64,000 nucleotides of DNA from Nocardioides sp. SR21 (GCF_022761125.1 NZ_JAKWJR010000003.1:1-64000), one strand, 5' to 3'. Positions 17,716 to 26,380 are shown, counted from the first letter of the stretch. Numbers and translations are program-made. Notes: a model not told the origin generated them from the sequence alone.

Positions 17716-18399
17716 TCACCTGACGGCGGCGAGCGCCAGCGCGGAGGCGACCAGGTAGTCCCGGACCTGCTCGGGGGAGATGGTGCCGACCGTCGGGATG
17801 CCCGGCGCCGCCTCCTTGACCAGGATGCCGACCCGCGCGAGCTGGAGCGCGCCCAGGCCGCTGGCGTAGAGCGTGTTCGCGAGCAGCACCGGGTCGTCGA
17901 CCGCGAACGCACCCTTCTCCACGCCGTCCTCGAGCACCTCGATGAGGACCGCCAGGCACGAGGAGATGGCCCGGCCGAGCCGGAACACCGCGCCCTCGGT
18001 CATCTCGTCGAGCAGCTCGGGTCCGGTACGCCGCATCAGGGTCTGCGCGCAGTCGACGAACGCCGGGTGCGCCACGCCGTACTCGACGAACGCGCCGACG
18101 AGCGCGGCGAGCCGGTCCTGTGGCTTCTTCCTCGACGTCGCTGCGGTCGCCAGCGCGTCTCGGAGCTCGTCGAGGTAGCCGACGAGGGTGAGGGCGAAGA
18201 GCTCCTCCTTGCCCGTGAAGTGCCGGTAGACGATCGCCCGGTTGATCCCGACCGCCCGGGCGATGTCCTCGATCTGCGCGTCGCGCACCCCCCGCTGGTC
18301 GAACAGCGCGCGGGTGGCGTCGAGGATCTCCTGCTCGCGGGCCCGGCGCCGGGCGGCGGCCGCGGTGCGCCTGCCGTCGGTCTGGGGAGTGGCGGTCAT
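17716..18399 (-). CDS. TetR-family transcriptional regulator
   Basis: The 227-residue protein has a basic N-terminal extension (RRTAAAARRRAREQEILDAT), a TetR helix-turn-helix (IEDIARAVGINRAIVYRHFTGKEELF, about residues 40-65) and a helical ligand domain. It converges on gdhA with a 7-base gap. A 7+5+7 inverted repeat lies 17-36 bases before the ATG and is probably its own operator. An upstream reading through to the lipoprotein gene is an open-frame artefact and was cut at the ATG. The ligand and other targets are unknown; the closest lipid genes on either side are candidates. Confidence 0.88.
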   Translation of the reverse strand: MTATPQTDGRRTAAAARRRAREQEILDATRALFDQRGVRDAQIEDIARAVGINRAIVYRHFTGKEELFALTLVGYLDELRDALATAATSRKKPQDRLAALVGAFVEYGVAHPAFVDCAQTLMRRTGPELLDEMTEGAVFRLGRAISSCLAVLIEVLEDGVEKGAFAVDDPVLLANTLYASGLGALQLARVGILVKEAAPGIPTVGTISPEQVRDYLVASALALAAVR

Positions 18400-18416
18400 G
18401 GCGTCATCGTAGAGAG

Positions 18417-18435
18417 GTGCAACACGCAGTTGCAC
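18417..18435 (-). promoter_or_regulatory. TetR operator candidate
   Basis: GTGCAAC-ACGCA-GTTGCAC is a perfect 7-base inverted repeat with a 5-base spacer, 17 bases before the regulator's start codon. Position and symmetry suit autoregulation. Confidence 0.6.
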
Positions 18436-18449
18436 GGGTGTGACGGATC

Positions 18450-19532
18450 TCAGTCGGTGAGCCGGTAGCCGGCCGCCCTCAGGCCCGTGGCGCCCGCGTG
18501 CTCGAAGATCGCGATGTCGCCGGCGAAGCCCACGAGGGTGCCCGACCGCACCTGGCCGAGGGTGCTCGTGACCTCGCCGGTGCGCGGGTCGACGAGCTGC
18601 AGGACCGCGTCGGGCCAGGGCGACACCGGTGTGTTCGAGGCGTACGGGTCGGTGCCGCTGTAGGTGTAGTCGACGCGGACCAGGCCGAGGTCGGACCTCG
18701 CGAACGTCGAGGTCTGATAGCCGACGTCGCCGCCCTCGACCCACACGGACGTGTCGCCGTACGTCCACAGCGGCTCCGAGCTGGCCTCGTCCTGCGCCTG
18801 GGTGACGGGGATCGTGACCTGCTCGCCGGTGGGCAGGTCGACGAGGCGCTCGTTCGCGGACCAGGTGACGCCGTCGACCCCCTCGGTGGTCGTCCACATG
18901 GAGTCGCGGCACTCGGCGTCGCGGGTGAGCGAGCCGTCGTCGACGCTGAAGCAGATCGGCTGACCCTTCGCGGTGTCGTGGCCCAGGTAGATCCGGGTCG
19001 CGGACATCCCGAGCACCTCGCTCCCCACCGATCGGCGGGTCCACAGGAACGATGCGGTGGCCGGGTCGACCACGCCGACGCGGTGGCCGGTCACGCGCGG
19101 CCCGCCCTGCGTGAGCTCCCACCCCGACGGCGCGACCGCGACGAACAGGTCGGTGCCGGGGATGGCCTGGACGGTGCCGGGCAGGCCGGGCAGCGGAGCC
19201 ATCGACACGATCTCCCCGGTCTCGGCGTCCCCGATCCCGTAGTCGAGGGCGACGTTCGGCGTGGGGTTCGTGGTGCCGGCGGAGTTGTCCATCGACCCCG
19301 CCCCGATGAAGTAGCCCTGCGACACGGCGTCGACCCCACCCGCGCCGTTCGGCGGGACCAGGAGGTCGGCGGTCCACAGCGCCTCGAGGTCCGCGGCGTC
19401 GGCGGCCCCGGTGGACCCGGTGGACCCGGTGGGCCCAGTCGGGTCCGGCGCCGACTCGGCGTCGTCGGACGAGCACGCAGCGAGCGGCAGGACCAACAGC
19501 GCGGCCAGCAGCGCGCCCGCGACCGTGTTCAA
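18450..19532 (-). CDS. secreted lipoprotein with beta-propeller-like body
   Basis: From the TTG at 19532 the 360-residue protein has a classic lipoprotein signal peptide ending LPLAACSSD, so Cys (about residue 20) would be lipidated and the protein anchored outside the membrane. A low-complexity linker DPTGPTGSTGSTGAADAADL follows. The rest has repeated strand patterns (TGHRVGVVDPATASFLWTRR, DAVLQLVDPRTGEVTSTLG), resembling PQQ-like propeller blades. The TTG overlaps the DNA ligase TGA (TTGA), and GGAG lies 8 bases upstream, so its translation is coupled to the ligase, an unexpected partner. Function unknown. Confidence 0.75.
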   Translation of the reverse strand: MNTVAGALLAALLVLPLAACSSDDAESAPDPTGPTGSTGSTGAADAADLEALWTADLLVPPNGAGGVDAVSQGYFIGAGSMDNSAGTTNPTPNVALDYGIGDAETGEIVSMAPLPGLPGTVQAIPGTDLFVAVAPSGWELTQGGPRVTGHRVGVVDPATASFLWTRRSVGSEVLGMSATRIYLGHDTAKGQPICFSVDDGSLTRDAECRDSMWTTTEGVDGVTWSANERLVDLPTGEQVTIPVTQAQDEASSEPLWTYGDTSVWVEGGDVGYQTSTFARSDLGLVRVDYTYSGTDPYASNTPVSPWPDAVLQLVDPRTGEVTSTLGQVRSGTLVGFAGDIAIFEHAGATGLRAAGYRLTD

Positions 19533-21034
19533 CCCAGGAACTCCTTCACTGTCGCGATCGTGTCGATCTCCGACACCGGCTTGTCGTCGCGGTAGCGAAC
19601 CACGCGGGCGAAGCGCAGCGCTACACCTCCGGGGTAACGGGTCGAGCGCTGGACACCGTCGAACGCGATCTCGACGACCTGCTCGGGACGCACGGTGACC
19701 ACCCAGCCGTTGTCGTCGACCGCGAGCTCCTGGAAGCGCTCGGTCTGCCAGGCGAGCATCTCGTCGGTCATCCCCTTGAACGTCTTGCCGAGCATCACGA
19801 AGTGCTGATCGGCGCCGGCGGGGTCGCGGGCGCCGAGGTGGATGTTCGACAGCCAGCCCTTGCGGCGCCCGGAGCCCCACTCGACGCCGAGGACGACGAG
19901 GTCGAGGGTGTGCACGGGCTTCACCTTCACCCAGGACGCACCGCGGCGTCCGGCGTCGTACGGCGCACCCAGCGCCTTCACGACCACCCCCTCGTGGCCG
20001 TCGCGCAACACCTCGGCCGCGAACGCCTCGGCCGCGGCGACGTCGCCGGTCACCAGGCGCGGGACGCGGTGCGCCTCGGGGACCAGCCGCTCGAGGGCGG
20101 CCGCGCGCTCGGAGGCGGGCGCGTCGAGGAGGTCGGTGCCGTCGAGGTGCAGCACGTCGAAGAAGTATGGCGTGACGACCACGCCCTCGGCCATGGCGGT
20201 GCGGGACGCCGTCTCCTGGAACGGCCGGGGGCGGCCGTCCTCGGTGAGCGCCAGCGCCTCTCCGTCGAGCACGAACGAGTCGGCCGGCAACGCGAGCGCG
20301 ACCGCGACCACCTCGGGCAGCCGCGCGGTGATGTCCTCCAGCGACCGGGTGGCCACCAGCACCTCGGAGCCCTGCCGGTGCACCTGGATGCGGATCCCGT
20401 CGAGCTTGGTGTCGACCGCGACCTCGCCGCCGACCTTCGCCAGCGCGGCCGCGACGTCCGGGGCGCTGGAGGCGAGCATCGGCAGCACCGGCCGCCCGAC
20501 CTGGAGGCCGAACGCGCCCAGGGCGTCGACGCCCTCGAACGCCGCCCGCGCGACCGCGACCGTCGACCCGGCGAGCATCGCCGCGCGGCGCACGTCGGCG
20601 AGCGGCACCTCGGCGGCGACCGCCAGCGCCTCCTGCACGAGCGAGTCGAGCGCGCCCTGGCGCACCGCGCCGGTCACGACGCCCCGCAGCCACACCTGCT
20701 CGTCGGCCGTGGCGCGGCCGAACAGCTCCGCCACCGCGAGCGCGCGGGCCGACTGCGACCCGGCGCCGGAGAGGGCGGACAGTCGCTCGAACGCCTCGTG
20801 CACCTCCAGCACGTCGAGGGTCGACGACTCCGCCGGCGAGGGCAGCGTGGCCAGCCCGCGCCAGCCCAGCCCGGTGCGGCGCTGGCGCAGCGCGCCGGCG
20901 ACGTACGCCGTCACGGTCTCGATCTCGTCCGGCGAGGCGCGGGCGAGCAGGGCCGCGATCGCCGCGACCTTGGCCTTGCGGGACCGGGTGGCGGCGACGG
21001 CTCCTGAGGTGGCGACCACGTCCGCGAGCAGCAC
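19529..21034 (-). CDS. ligB: ATP-dependent DNA ligase (LigB-like)
   Basis: The protein has 501 residues from the GTG at 21034 (VLLADVVATSGAVAATRSRK), the usual start of actinobacterial LigB. It has the N-terminal helical domain (1-190), then the nucleotidyltransferase core with the adenylated lysine in VDTKLDGIRIQVH (motif I), DGEALAL (motif III), GVVVKALGAPYDAGRRG (motif IV) and the OB-fold with WVKVKP (motif V). It seals DNA nicks using ATP; bacteria also have an NAD ligase, so this one is probably a repair or accessory enzyme. Downstream is the coupled lipoprotein; upstream and divergent is an App1-like phosphatase. Confidence 0.92.
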   Translation of the reverse strand: MLLADVVATSGAVAATRSRKAKVAAIAALLARASPDEIETVTAYVAGALRQRRTGLGWRGLATLPSPAESSTLDVLEVHEAFERLSALSGAGSQSARALAVAELFGRATADEQVWLRGVVTGAVRQGALDSLVQEALAVAAEVPLADVRRAAMLAGSTVAVARAAFEGVDALGAFGLQVGRPVLPMLASSAPDVAAALAKVGGEVAVDTKLDGIRIQVHRQGSEVLVATRSLEDITARLPEVVAVALALPADSFVLDGEALALTEDGRPRPFQETASRTAMAEGVVVTPYFFDVLHLDGTDLLDAPASERAAALERLVPEAHRVPRLVTGDVAAAEAFAAEVLRDGHEGVVVKALGAPYDAGRRGASWVKVKPVHTLDLVVLGVEWGSGRRKGWLSNIHLGARDPAGADQHFVMLGKTFKGMTDEMLAWQTERFQELAVDDNGWVVTVRPEQVVEIAFDGVQRSTRYPGGVALRFARVVRYRDDKPVSEIDTIATVKEFLG

Positions 21035-21063
21035 CTGACCATTCAAGCCGACGCCACCGACAC

Positions 21064-21069
21064 TACGGT
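21064..21069 (+). promoter_or_regulatory. -10 hexamer TACGGT of a leaderless promoter
   Basis: TACGGT ends 6 bases before the ATG at 21076; no ribosome binding site. The identical hexamer and spacing occur before the ATG at 24062. Confidence 0.55.
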
Positions 21070-21075
21070 GGCGCC

Positions 21076-22089
21076 ATGGATGCACGGCGCTGGGCGCTCG
21101 GTCTCGAGCGGGCGTTTGACGACCGCCGCCGGCGCCGCCGTGCGCTGTTCCGCCCGAAGAACTTCCGGATCGAGACCTACCTCGGGTACGGCGGCCCGGC
21201 CGGCGTCGTCGTCGGGGGCCGCGTCCTCGACAACCCGCCGCCGTCCGCGGCCGAGGACGGCGAGGGCGTCGTGGCCGCCTTCCGCCGGACGGCGAGCCAG
21301 TTCTTCACCGACGACCTGCCGGGCGTCCCGCTGCGGGTCAGGGTCGGCGACACGACGATCGAGACCGTGAGCGACGACGACGGCTACTGGGCCGTCCGCT
21401 TCGTGCCGACCGACGCGACCGGCCCGTGGCTGGACGGGACCGTCGAGCTCGCGGGGGAGTACCGCCGCCTCACCGACCCGCACACCACGCCGCTCCGGAT
21501 CCTGGTGCCCGGGCCGGACGCGCGGTTCGGCATCGTCTCCGACATCGACGACACGATCCTCGAGACCGGCGTGCAGCGGGTCGGCCAGATGATCCAGACG
21601 ACGCTCACCGGCTCGGAGCTGACGCGGACGCCGTTCGCCGGCGCGCCCGAGCTCTACCGCGACCTCGCCGCGGGCACCAACCCCGTCTTCTACGTCTCGT
21701 CGAGCCCGTGGAACCTCTACTCGTTCCTCCAGGGCTTCCTGCGCCACCGCGAATTCCCCCTCGGTCCGGTGCTGCTGCGCGACCTCATCGGCACCGACGA
21801 GGGCCGGGCGCGCAAGCACGAGCGCATCGAGAGCGTCCTCGAGCTCAACCCCGGCCTGAAGTTCGTGCTGCTCGGCGACTCCGGGGAGCACGACCCGCAG
21901 ATCTACGCCGACATGGTCCGCGCCCATCCCGACCGGTTCCTCGCGGTCTACATCCGCGAGGTGCGCCTCGACCCGGGCGACGGCCGCGTCGAGCAGGTCA
22001 GCGACTCCTGGGACTCCGAGGTGCCGTTCGTGCTGGCCGCCGACAGCGACGCCGTACGCCGGCACGCCGCGTCGATCGGGCTGCTGTGA
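21076..22089 (+). CDS. App1-family phosphatase (DUF2183)
   Basis: The 337-residue protein carries the HAD-like signature SDIDDTILETG (DxDxT, about residues 154-164), a Thr/Ser-rich second motif around FYVSSSPWNLYSF and the LLGDSGEHDPQIY third motif. The N-terminal ~140 residues form a beta-rich domain (GGRVLDNPP, VGDTTIETVSDDDGYW). Yeast App1 is a phosphatidate phosphatase; the bacterial substrate is untested and could be a phospholipid. There is no signal peptide, so the enzyme is cytoplasmic or peripheral. The GTGA overlap couples it to the exonuclease gene. Confidence 0.88.
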   Translation: MDARRWALGLERAFDDRRRRRRALFRPKNFRIETYLGYGGPAGVVVGGRVLDNPPPSAAEDGEGVVAAFRRTASQFFTDDLPGVPLRVRVGDTTIETVSDDDGYWAVRFVPTDATGPWLDGTVELAGEYRRLTDPHTTPLRILVPGPDARFGIVSDIDDTILETGVQRVGQMIQTTLTGSELTRTPFAGAPELYRDLAAGTNPVFYVSSSPWNLYSFLQGFLRHREFPLGPVLLRDLIGTDEGRARKHERIESVLELNPGLKFVLLGDSGEHDPQIYADMVRAHPDRFLAVYIREVRLDPGDGRVEQVSDSWDSEVPFVLAADSDAVRRHAASIGLL

Positions 22090-23075
22090 ACGATCGTCTC
22101 CTGCTCGCCGTCGACGCGCCGTCGCTGCTCCACCGCAACCACCACGCCCGCGCGGAGTCCGGGCTGCTCGACCGGGGCGGCCGCCCGGCCTGGGCGCTGC
22201 ACGGGATGCTGCGCCAGATCCTGGAGGCGATCGACCAGTTCGCGCCGGACGCCGTGCTGTTCGGGATCGACGACCGCAAGGAGTCGGTGCGAGAGGCGGC
22301 GTACCCGATGTACAAGGCGGGGCGCGCCGAGAAGGACCCGGCCCTGGTCGACCAGCTCGAGCGCGCTGCCGACCTGCTCGACGCGCTCGGGATGCTCACG
22401 GTCACCCCGGCCGGGCTGGAGGCCGACGACGTCAACGCGTCCGCGGCGACGTGGGCCGAGGAGCACGGGTGGAACTGCGTGCTGGTGACGTCGGACCGCG
22501 ACGCGTTCGCCCACATCAGCGATCGCACCAAGGTCCTGCGGCTGATCAACGGCGGCATCGGCGGCTCGCCGCTGCTCAGCCCGGCGGCGCTGCGCGCGAT
22601 GTACGGCGTGGCCGCGGAGAACTACCTCGAGTTCGCCGCCCTCCGCGGCGACCCCAGCGACAACCTGCCGGGCGTGCCGGGGATCGGCGAGAAGATCGCG
22701 CCGTTCCTGCTGTCGGAGATGGGCTCGATGCGCGCGGTCTGGGCGGACATCGACCACTGCGGCGGCGAGACGCTGGTGGCGACGATCGACTCGTACTGCG
22801 AGGAGGTCGGCCGGCCGCGGATCGGCGCCAGCGTGCTGAAGAGGCTCGCGACGCCCGAGGCCCGCGAGCGCTTCGAGTTCAACCTCTCGATCATGTCCGG
22901 CCGCACCGACCTCGACCTCGGCCTGAAGCCCGACGTGCCCGGCAGCCCGGGCCTGCTGCCGCTCGACCCCGAGCGGGTGCTGCGGGTCGTCGGCTACCTG
23001 GGGGTGCCGTCGACCACGGACCTCGCGATCCGGGTGCTCACGGAGCCGCCGGCCAGCGCTCAACCGCCTCGCTGA
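22086..23075 (+). CDS. standalone 5'-3' exonuclease of the Pol I N-domain family
   Basis: The 329-residue protein has metal-binding aspartates in LLLAVDAPSLLHRNH and VLFGIDDRKESVREAAYP, GLEADDVNASAA, LVTSDRDAFAHI, and the helix-hairpin-helix GDPSDNLPGVPGIGEKIA. It lacks polymerase and proofreading domains, so it is an independent flap/5'-3' nuclease, probably acting on replication or repair intermediates. The GTG at 22086 overlaps the preceding TGA. Its last 38 bases overlap the end of the convergent WYL regulator gene. Actinobacteria commonly carry such a paralogue besides full Pol I. Confidence 0.9.
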   Translation: MNDRLLLAVDAPSLLHRNHHARAESGLLDRGGRPAWALHGMLRQILEAIDQFAPDAVLFGIDDRKESVREAAYPMYKAGRAEKDPALVDQLERAADLLDALGMLTVTPAGLEADDVNASAATWAEEHGWNCVLVTSDRDAFAHISDRTKVLRLINGGIGGSPLLSPAALRAMYGVAAENYLEFAALRGDPSDNLPGVPGIGEKIAPFLLSEMGSMRAVWADIDHCGGETLVATIDSYCEEVGRPRIGASVLKRLATPEARERFEFNLSIMSGRTDLDLGLKPDVPGSPGLLPLDPERVLRVVGYLGVPSTTDLAIRVLTEPPASAQPPR

Positions 23076-24009
23076 GCCGGGCGGCGAGCGCGGCCAGTTC
23101 CGCGCGGACCTCCTCGCCCTCGTCGATCCGGAAGGCGCCGGGCAGCATCGCGAGCTGCTCGGCGTACGACCGCGCGTTGCGGGTCGAGCCGACCAGGCGG
23201 GTGGTCGTGGCGTCGACCGCCTCGAGCCGCCCCATGGTCCGCGGGATCGCGGCCAGGACCGTCTGGAGGGGCGCGTCGACGGTCAGCACGACGTCGTACT
23301 GCCAGCCGGTGCCGAGGTTCTCCTCGAGCGCCGCGACCGGGTCCAGGTCCGCGGGCGGGTCGAACGTCTCGGGCAGCACCTCGACCGACCCCACCCGGTC
23401 GATGCGGTACGTGCGCACCGCGTCCCGCTCCAGCGAGCGGCACAGCAGGTACCACCGCCCGTAGCGCACCACCACCGCCCACGGCTCGGCCTCGAGCAGC
23501 CGGTCGTTGCCCTTCTCGGTGCGGTAGCCGAGGCGGACCAGACGGCTGTCGGCGCAGGCCTCCACGAGGGCGACGGTGGTCGCGGGGTCGGGGCGCGCGG
23601 GGTCGCGGCCCGGCACCGGGGTGGCGGTACGGCGTACCGCCTCGGCCTGGGCGGCCACCGACCGGGGCAGCGCGCCGAGCAGCTTGCCGAGGGCGCGGCC
23701 GACCGGGCCCTCGGGGTCGGCGGCGTCGTGCTGCCCGTCGAGCGCGGCCATCACCAGGCCGAGCGCCTCGTCGGGGCCGAACCGCAGCGGCGGCGGCCGG
23801 ACCCCGCGGCCGAGCCGGTAGCCGCCGTCGGGGCCGCGCACCGACTCGACCGGGATGTCGGCCTCCCGCAGGATCTCGACGTAGCGCCGGGCCGCCCGTG
23901 AGGTCACGCCCAGGCGGCGGCCGAGCCGGTCGGCGGTGATGCCGGGGGTGTCCTGGAGGGCCTCGAGGGCGAGCAGCGCGCGCGAGGTCGGGCTGGATTC
24001 GGTGGGCAT
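23038..24009 (-). CDS. HTH/WYL-domain transcriptional regulator (YafY-like)
   Basis: The 323-residue protein has an N-terminal winged helix (ALEALQDTPGITADRLGRRL, SRAARRYVEILREADIPVESV, GPDGGYRLG) and a WYL domain around VRLGYRTEKGNDRLLEAEPW and WYLLCRSLERDAVRTYRIDR, followed by the C-terminal extension. WYL proteins sense ligands, often nucleotides or nucleic acid, and regulate stress or DNA-damage genes. The ATG at 24009 was chosen over the upstream ATG at 24042, which overlaps the divergent promoter. It is divergent from the isochorismatase-like gene; an inverted repeat in the 52-base gap may be its operator. Confidence 0.88.
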   Translation of the reverse strand: MPTESSPTSRALLALEALQDTPGITADRLGRRLGVTSRAARRYVEILREADIPVESVRGPDGGYRLGRGVRPPPLRFGPDEALGLVMAALDGQHDAADPEGPVGRALGKLLGALPRSVAAQAEAVRRTATPVPGRDPARPDPATTVALVEACADSRLVRLGYRTEKGNDRLLEAEPWAVVVRYGRWYLLCRSLERDAVRTYRIDRVGSVEVLPETFDPPADLDPVAALEENLGTGWQYDVVLTVDAPLQTVLAAIPRTMGRLEAVDATTTRLVGSTRNARSYAEQLAMLPGAFRIDEGEEVRAELAALAARLSEAVERWPAAP

Positions 24010-24014
24010 GTCGG

Positions 24015-24027
24015 TTCCTAAGAGGAA
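24015..24027. promoter_or_regulatory. inverted repeat in a divergent promoter
   Basis: TTCCT-AAG-AGGAA lies 5 bases before the WYL regulator's ATG, between it and the divergent hydrolase gene. It is short, but well placed for autoregulation. Confidence 0.4.
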
Positions 24028-24049
24028 GTAGATCGTCCACATCGGATCC

Positions 24050-24055
24050 TACGGT
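24050..24055 (+). promoter_or_regulatory. -10 hexamer TACGGT of a leaderless promoter
   Basis: TACGGT ends 6 bases before the ATG at 24062, with no ribosome binding site between. Confidence 0.55.
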
Positions 24056-24061
24056 GGTCCC

Positions 24062-24634
24062 ATGACCACTCTCGAGAACCGCCCGCACACCGCCCTCGCC
24101 GTGATCGACGTCCAGGCCGGCGTCGTCGCCGACGCCCACGACCGCGACCAGGTGGTCGCCAACATCGCGACCCTGGTCGACAAGGCCCGCGCCGCCGGCA
24201 CCCCGGTGGTCTGGGTGCTGCACAACCACCCGGAGCACCTGCCGCGCGAAAGCGAGCACTGGCAGCTCGTGCCCGAGCTCGCGGTCGCCGACGGCGAGCC
24301 GGTCGTGGACAAGGCGTACGGCGACTCGTTCGAGGACACCGACCTCGAGGACGTGCTGGCCGGTCTGGGCGTCGGTCGACTCGTGGTCAGCGGCGCGCAG
24401 AGCGACGCGTGCGTCCGCTCGACGCTGCACGGCGCCCTGGTCCGCGGCTACGACACGACGCTGGTGTCCGACGCGCACACGACCGAGGACCTGAGCGCGT
24501 ACGGCGCGCCCACGCCCGACCTCGTGATCGCGCACACCAACCTGTACTGGTCCTTCACCAAGGCCCCCGGCCGCGAGACCGGCCTCGCGCCGACGGCCGA
24601 GGTCGACTTCACCAGCCCGGCGGCAGCGTCGTGA
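24062..24634 (+). CDS. isochorismatase-family cysteine hydrolase
   Basis: The 190-residue protein shows the family triad: Asp16 in LAVIDVQAGVV, a Lys in VVDKAYGDSF and the Cys of VSGAQSDACVRST. Members hydrolyse amides such as nicotinamide or isochorismate ethers; which one cannot be told. It is cytoplasmic. It is divergent from a WYL regulator and its 3' end overlaps the convergent enoyl-CoA hydratase/isomerase gene by 26 bases. Length matches the family. Confidence 0.9.
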   Translation: MTTLENRPHTALAVIDVQAGVVADAHDRDQVVANIATLVDKARAAGTPVVWVLHNHPEHLPRESEHWQLVPELAVADGEPVVDKAYGDSFEDTDLEDVLAGLGVGRLVVSGAQSDACVRSTLHGALVRGYDTTLVSDAHTTEDLSAYGAPTPDLVIAHTNLYWSFTKAPGRETGLAPTAEVDFTSPAAAS

Positions 24635-25394
24635 AGTCGGGCTCGCGACCCTCGGCGAAGGCGCTCAGCGCCTCGAGGTTCGCGGGCCCGCCCAGCAGCT
24701 CCGCGAAGGCCGCGTTCTCGCGCTCGCGCGCCTCGGCGATCCCCGCGCGCAAGGGCTCGGTCATCGTCCGCTTCACCGCGACCAGCGAGGAGATCGGTCG
24801 CGCGGCGAGGACCTCGGCGTGCCGGCGCGCCTCGGCCAGCAGGTCGTCGGGCTCGCAGACGCGCCAGACCAGGCCCATCTCCTGGGCCTCGGCCGCGGAG
24901 ATCCACTCCGCCGACAGCAGCACCCACGCGGCGTCCTGACGGCCGACCAGGCGGGGGAGCAGGTACGACGACGCCGCCTCGGGCGCCACGCCCAGGCTGG
25001 TGAAGGGGCACTTCAGGCGGGCGGTGGTGGACATGAACGCCAGGTCGGCGAAGCCGAGGATGGTGGTGCCGATCCCGAGGCCGACGCCGTTGACGGCGAC
25101 GACCAGCGGCTTGGGGAACTCCACGAGCGCGTCGAACAGCCCCACGAACCCGTGCCGCCCGCGCACGAACGTCGGGTCGGTCGCGATCTTGTGCATCTCG
25201 ATCAGGTCGGTGCCGGCGCTGAAGCCGCGGCCGTTGCCGGTGATGAGGACGACGGCGACGCCCGGGTCGGCCGCCGCGGCGCGCAGCGCCTCCGCGGTGG
25301 CGTCGTACAGCTCCTCGTTGAAGGCGTTCAGCGCCTCGGGGCGGTCGAGCGTGATGGTCCGGACCCGGGCGTGGTCGGCGATCTGCAGCACCAT
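24609..25394 (-). CDS. enoyl-CoA hydratase/isomerase with KstR-type box
   Basis: The 261-residue crotonase-fold protein has the oxyanion segment GRGFSAGTDLIEMHK and NGVGLGIGTTILGFADLAF. The usual first catalytic Glu is replaced (CPFTSLG), while the later Glu is present in GVAPEAASSYLLPRLVG, the pattern of delta3,delta2-enoyl-CoA isomerases. It may therefore move double bonds rather than hydrate. A TAGCCT hexamer ends 6 bases before its ATG, and a KstR-consensus palindrome overlaps that promoter, linking it to steroid side-chain degradation. Its 3' end overlaps the opposing hydrolase gene. Confidence 0.85.
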   Translation of the reverse strand: MVLQIADHARVRTITLDRPEALNAFNEELYDATAEALRAAAADPGVAVVLITGNGRGFSAGTDLIEMHKIATDPTFVRGRHGFVGLFDALVEFPKPLVVAVNGVGLGIGTTILGFADLAFMSTTARLKCPFTSLGVAPEAASSYLLPRLVGRQDAAWVLLSAEWISAAEAQEMGLVWRVCEPDDLLAEARRHAEVLAARPISSLVAVKRTMTEPLRAGIAEARERENAAFAELLGGPANLEALSAFAEGREPDFTTLPPGW

Positions 25395-25400
25395 GGGCCC

Positions 25401-25418
25401 AGGCTAGAACACGTTCTA
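25401..25418 (-). promoter_or_regulatory. KstR-type operator and -10 of the isomerase gene
   Basis: TAGAACACGTTCTA (25405-25418) fits the published KstR consensus TNNAACNNGTTNNA at every fixed base. The minus-strand -10 TAGCCT (25406-25401) overlaps its edge, so binding should block transcription. The box also sits where the -35 of the divergent glycosylase promoter would be. Confidence 0.8.
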
Positions 25419-25435
25419 CTGTCGGCGGCCCCGGT

Positions 25436-25441
25436 TAGGGT
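25436..25441 (+). promoter_or_regulatory. -10 hexamer TAGGGT of a leaderless promoter
   Basis: TAGGGT ends 6 bases before the GTG at 25448; no ribosome binding site is visible. Confidence 0.5.
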
Positions 25442-25447
25442 CGAAGC

Positions 25448-26380
25448 GTGGACGGAGCGGGCGGGCGGGTGCGGGAGTGGCGACCCGACTGGCCGTGCCC
25501 GGTCGGGCCGATCCTGCGCGTCCACAAGCGTGGAGGTGGCGACCCGACGTACAAGATCGTCGGCGACACCCACTGGCGCGGCATCCGCACTCCTGACGGG
25601 CCGGCGACGCTCGCCGTCGAGTCCAGGTCGGGGGTCGTGCGCGCCGAGGCCTGGGGCCCGGGCGCCGACTGGGTGCTCGACTCGGTGCCTGCGCTGCTGG
25701 GCGCCGACGACGACCCGGCCGGCTTCGAGCCGCGCCACCCCGTCATCGAGGAGGCGCTGCGCCGCTACGGCGGCTGGCGGCTCGGCCGCAGCGGCCTGGT
25801 GATGGAGTCGCTGGTCCCGGCGATCATCGAGCAGAAGGTCACCGGTCAGGAGGCGTTCGCCGGCTTCCGCATGCTCGTCCACCGGTACGGCGAGCGCGCG
25901 CCCGGGCCCGGCGCCGAGCTCAAGCTCTGGGTGCAGCCGGGCGCCGAGACGATCCGCCAGGTGCCGTCCTGGGAGTGGCTGCGGATGCACGTCGACCCGG
26001 CGCGTTCGCGCGCCGTCGTCACCGCCGCACGGGTCGCGGACTCGCTGGAGCGCACCATCGGGCTCCCCGGCGACGAGGTCGAGCGTCGGCTGACCTCGCT
26101 CCCCGGGATCGGCGTGTGGACCGCGGCCGAGGTGCGCCAGCGCGCCCACGGCGACCCCGACGCCGTGTCGTTCGGCGACTACCACGTCGCCCACCAGGTC
26201 GGCTGGGCGGTGGAGGGGCGCGACTTCGACGACGCCGAGCTCGCGGAGTTCCTCGAGCCCTGGCGTCCCCAGCGCGGCCGGGCGGTGACGATGCTCCTGC
26301 TCGGCGGTCAGAAGCGGCCGCGGCGCGGCGAGCGGATGGCGCCGCGCACCCACCTGCCGGCGCGCGTCACTCGTCGGTGA
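25448..26380 (+). CDS. AlkA-like HhH-GPD DNA glycosylase
   Basis: The 310-residue protein has an N-terminal beta domain and the helix-hairpin-helix LTSLPGIGVWTAAEVRQ followed by the conserved Asp-containing DAVSFGDYHVAHQVGWAV. This is the DNA-3-methyladenine glycosylase II group; it would remove alkylated bases during base-excision repair. The C-terminal tail (GQKRPRRGERMAPRTHLPAR) is basic. The GTG at 25448 is supported by the leaderless promoter spacing. The gene is divergent from the KstR-boxed isomerase and overlaps the opposing membrane-protein gene by 14 bases. Confidence 0.88.
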   Translation: MDGAGGRVREWRPDWPCPVGPILRVHKRGGGDPTYKIVGDTHWRGIRTPDGPATLAVESRSGVVRAEAWGPGADWVLDSVPALLGADDDPAGFEPRHPVIEEALRRYGGWRLGRSGLVMESLVPAIIEQKVTGQEAFAGFRMLVHRYGERAPGPGAELKLWVQPGAETIRQVPSWEWLRMHVDPARSRAVVTAARVADSLERTIGLPGDEVERRLTSLPGIGVWTAAEVRQRAHGDPDAVSFGDYHVAHQVGWAVEGRDFDDAELAEFLEPWRPQRGRAVTMLLLGGQKRPRRGERMAPRTHLPARVTRR

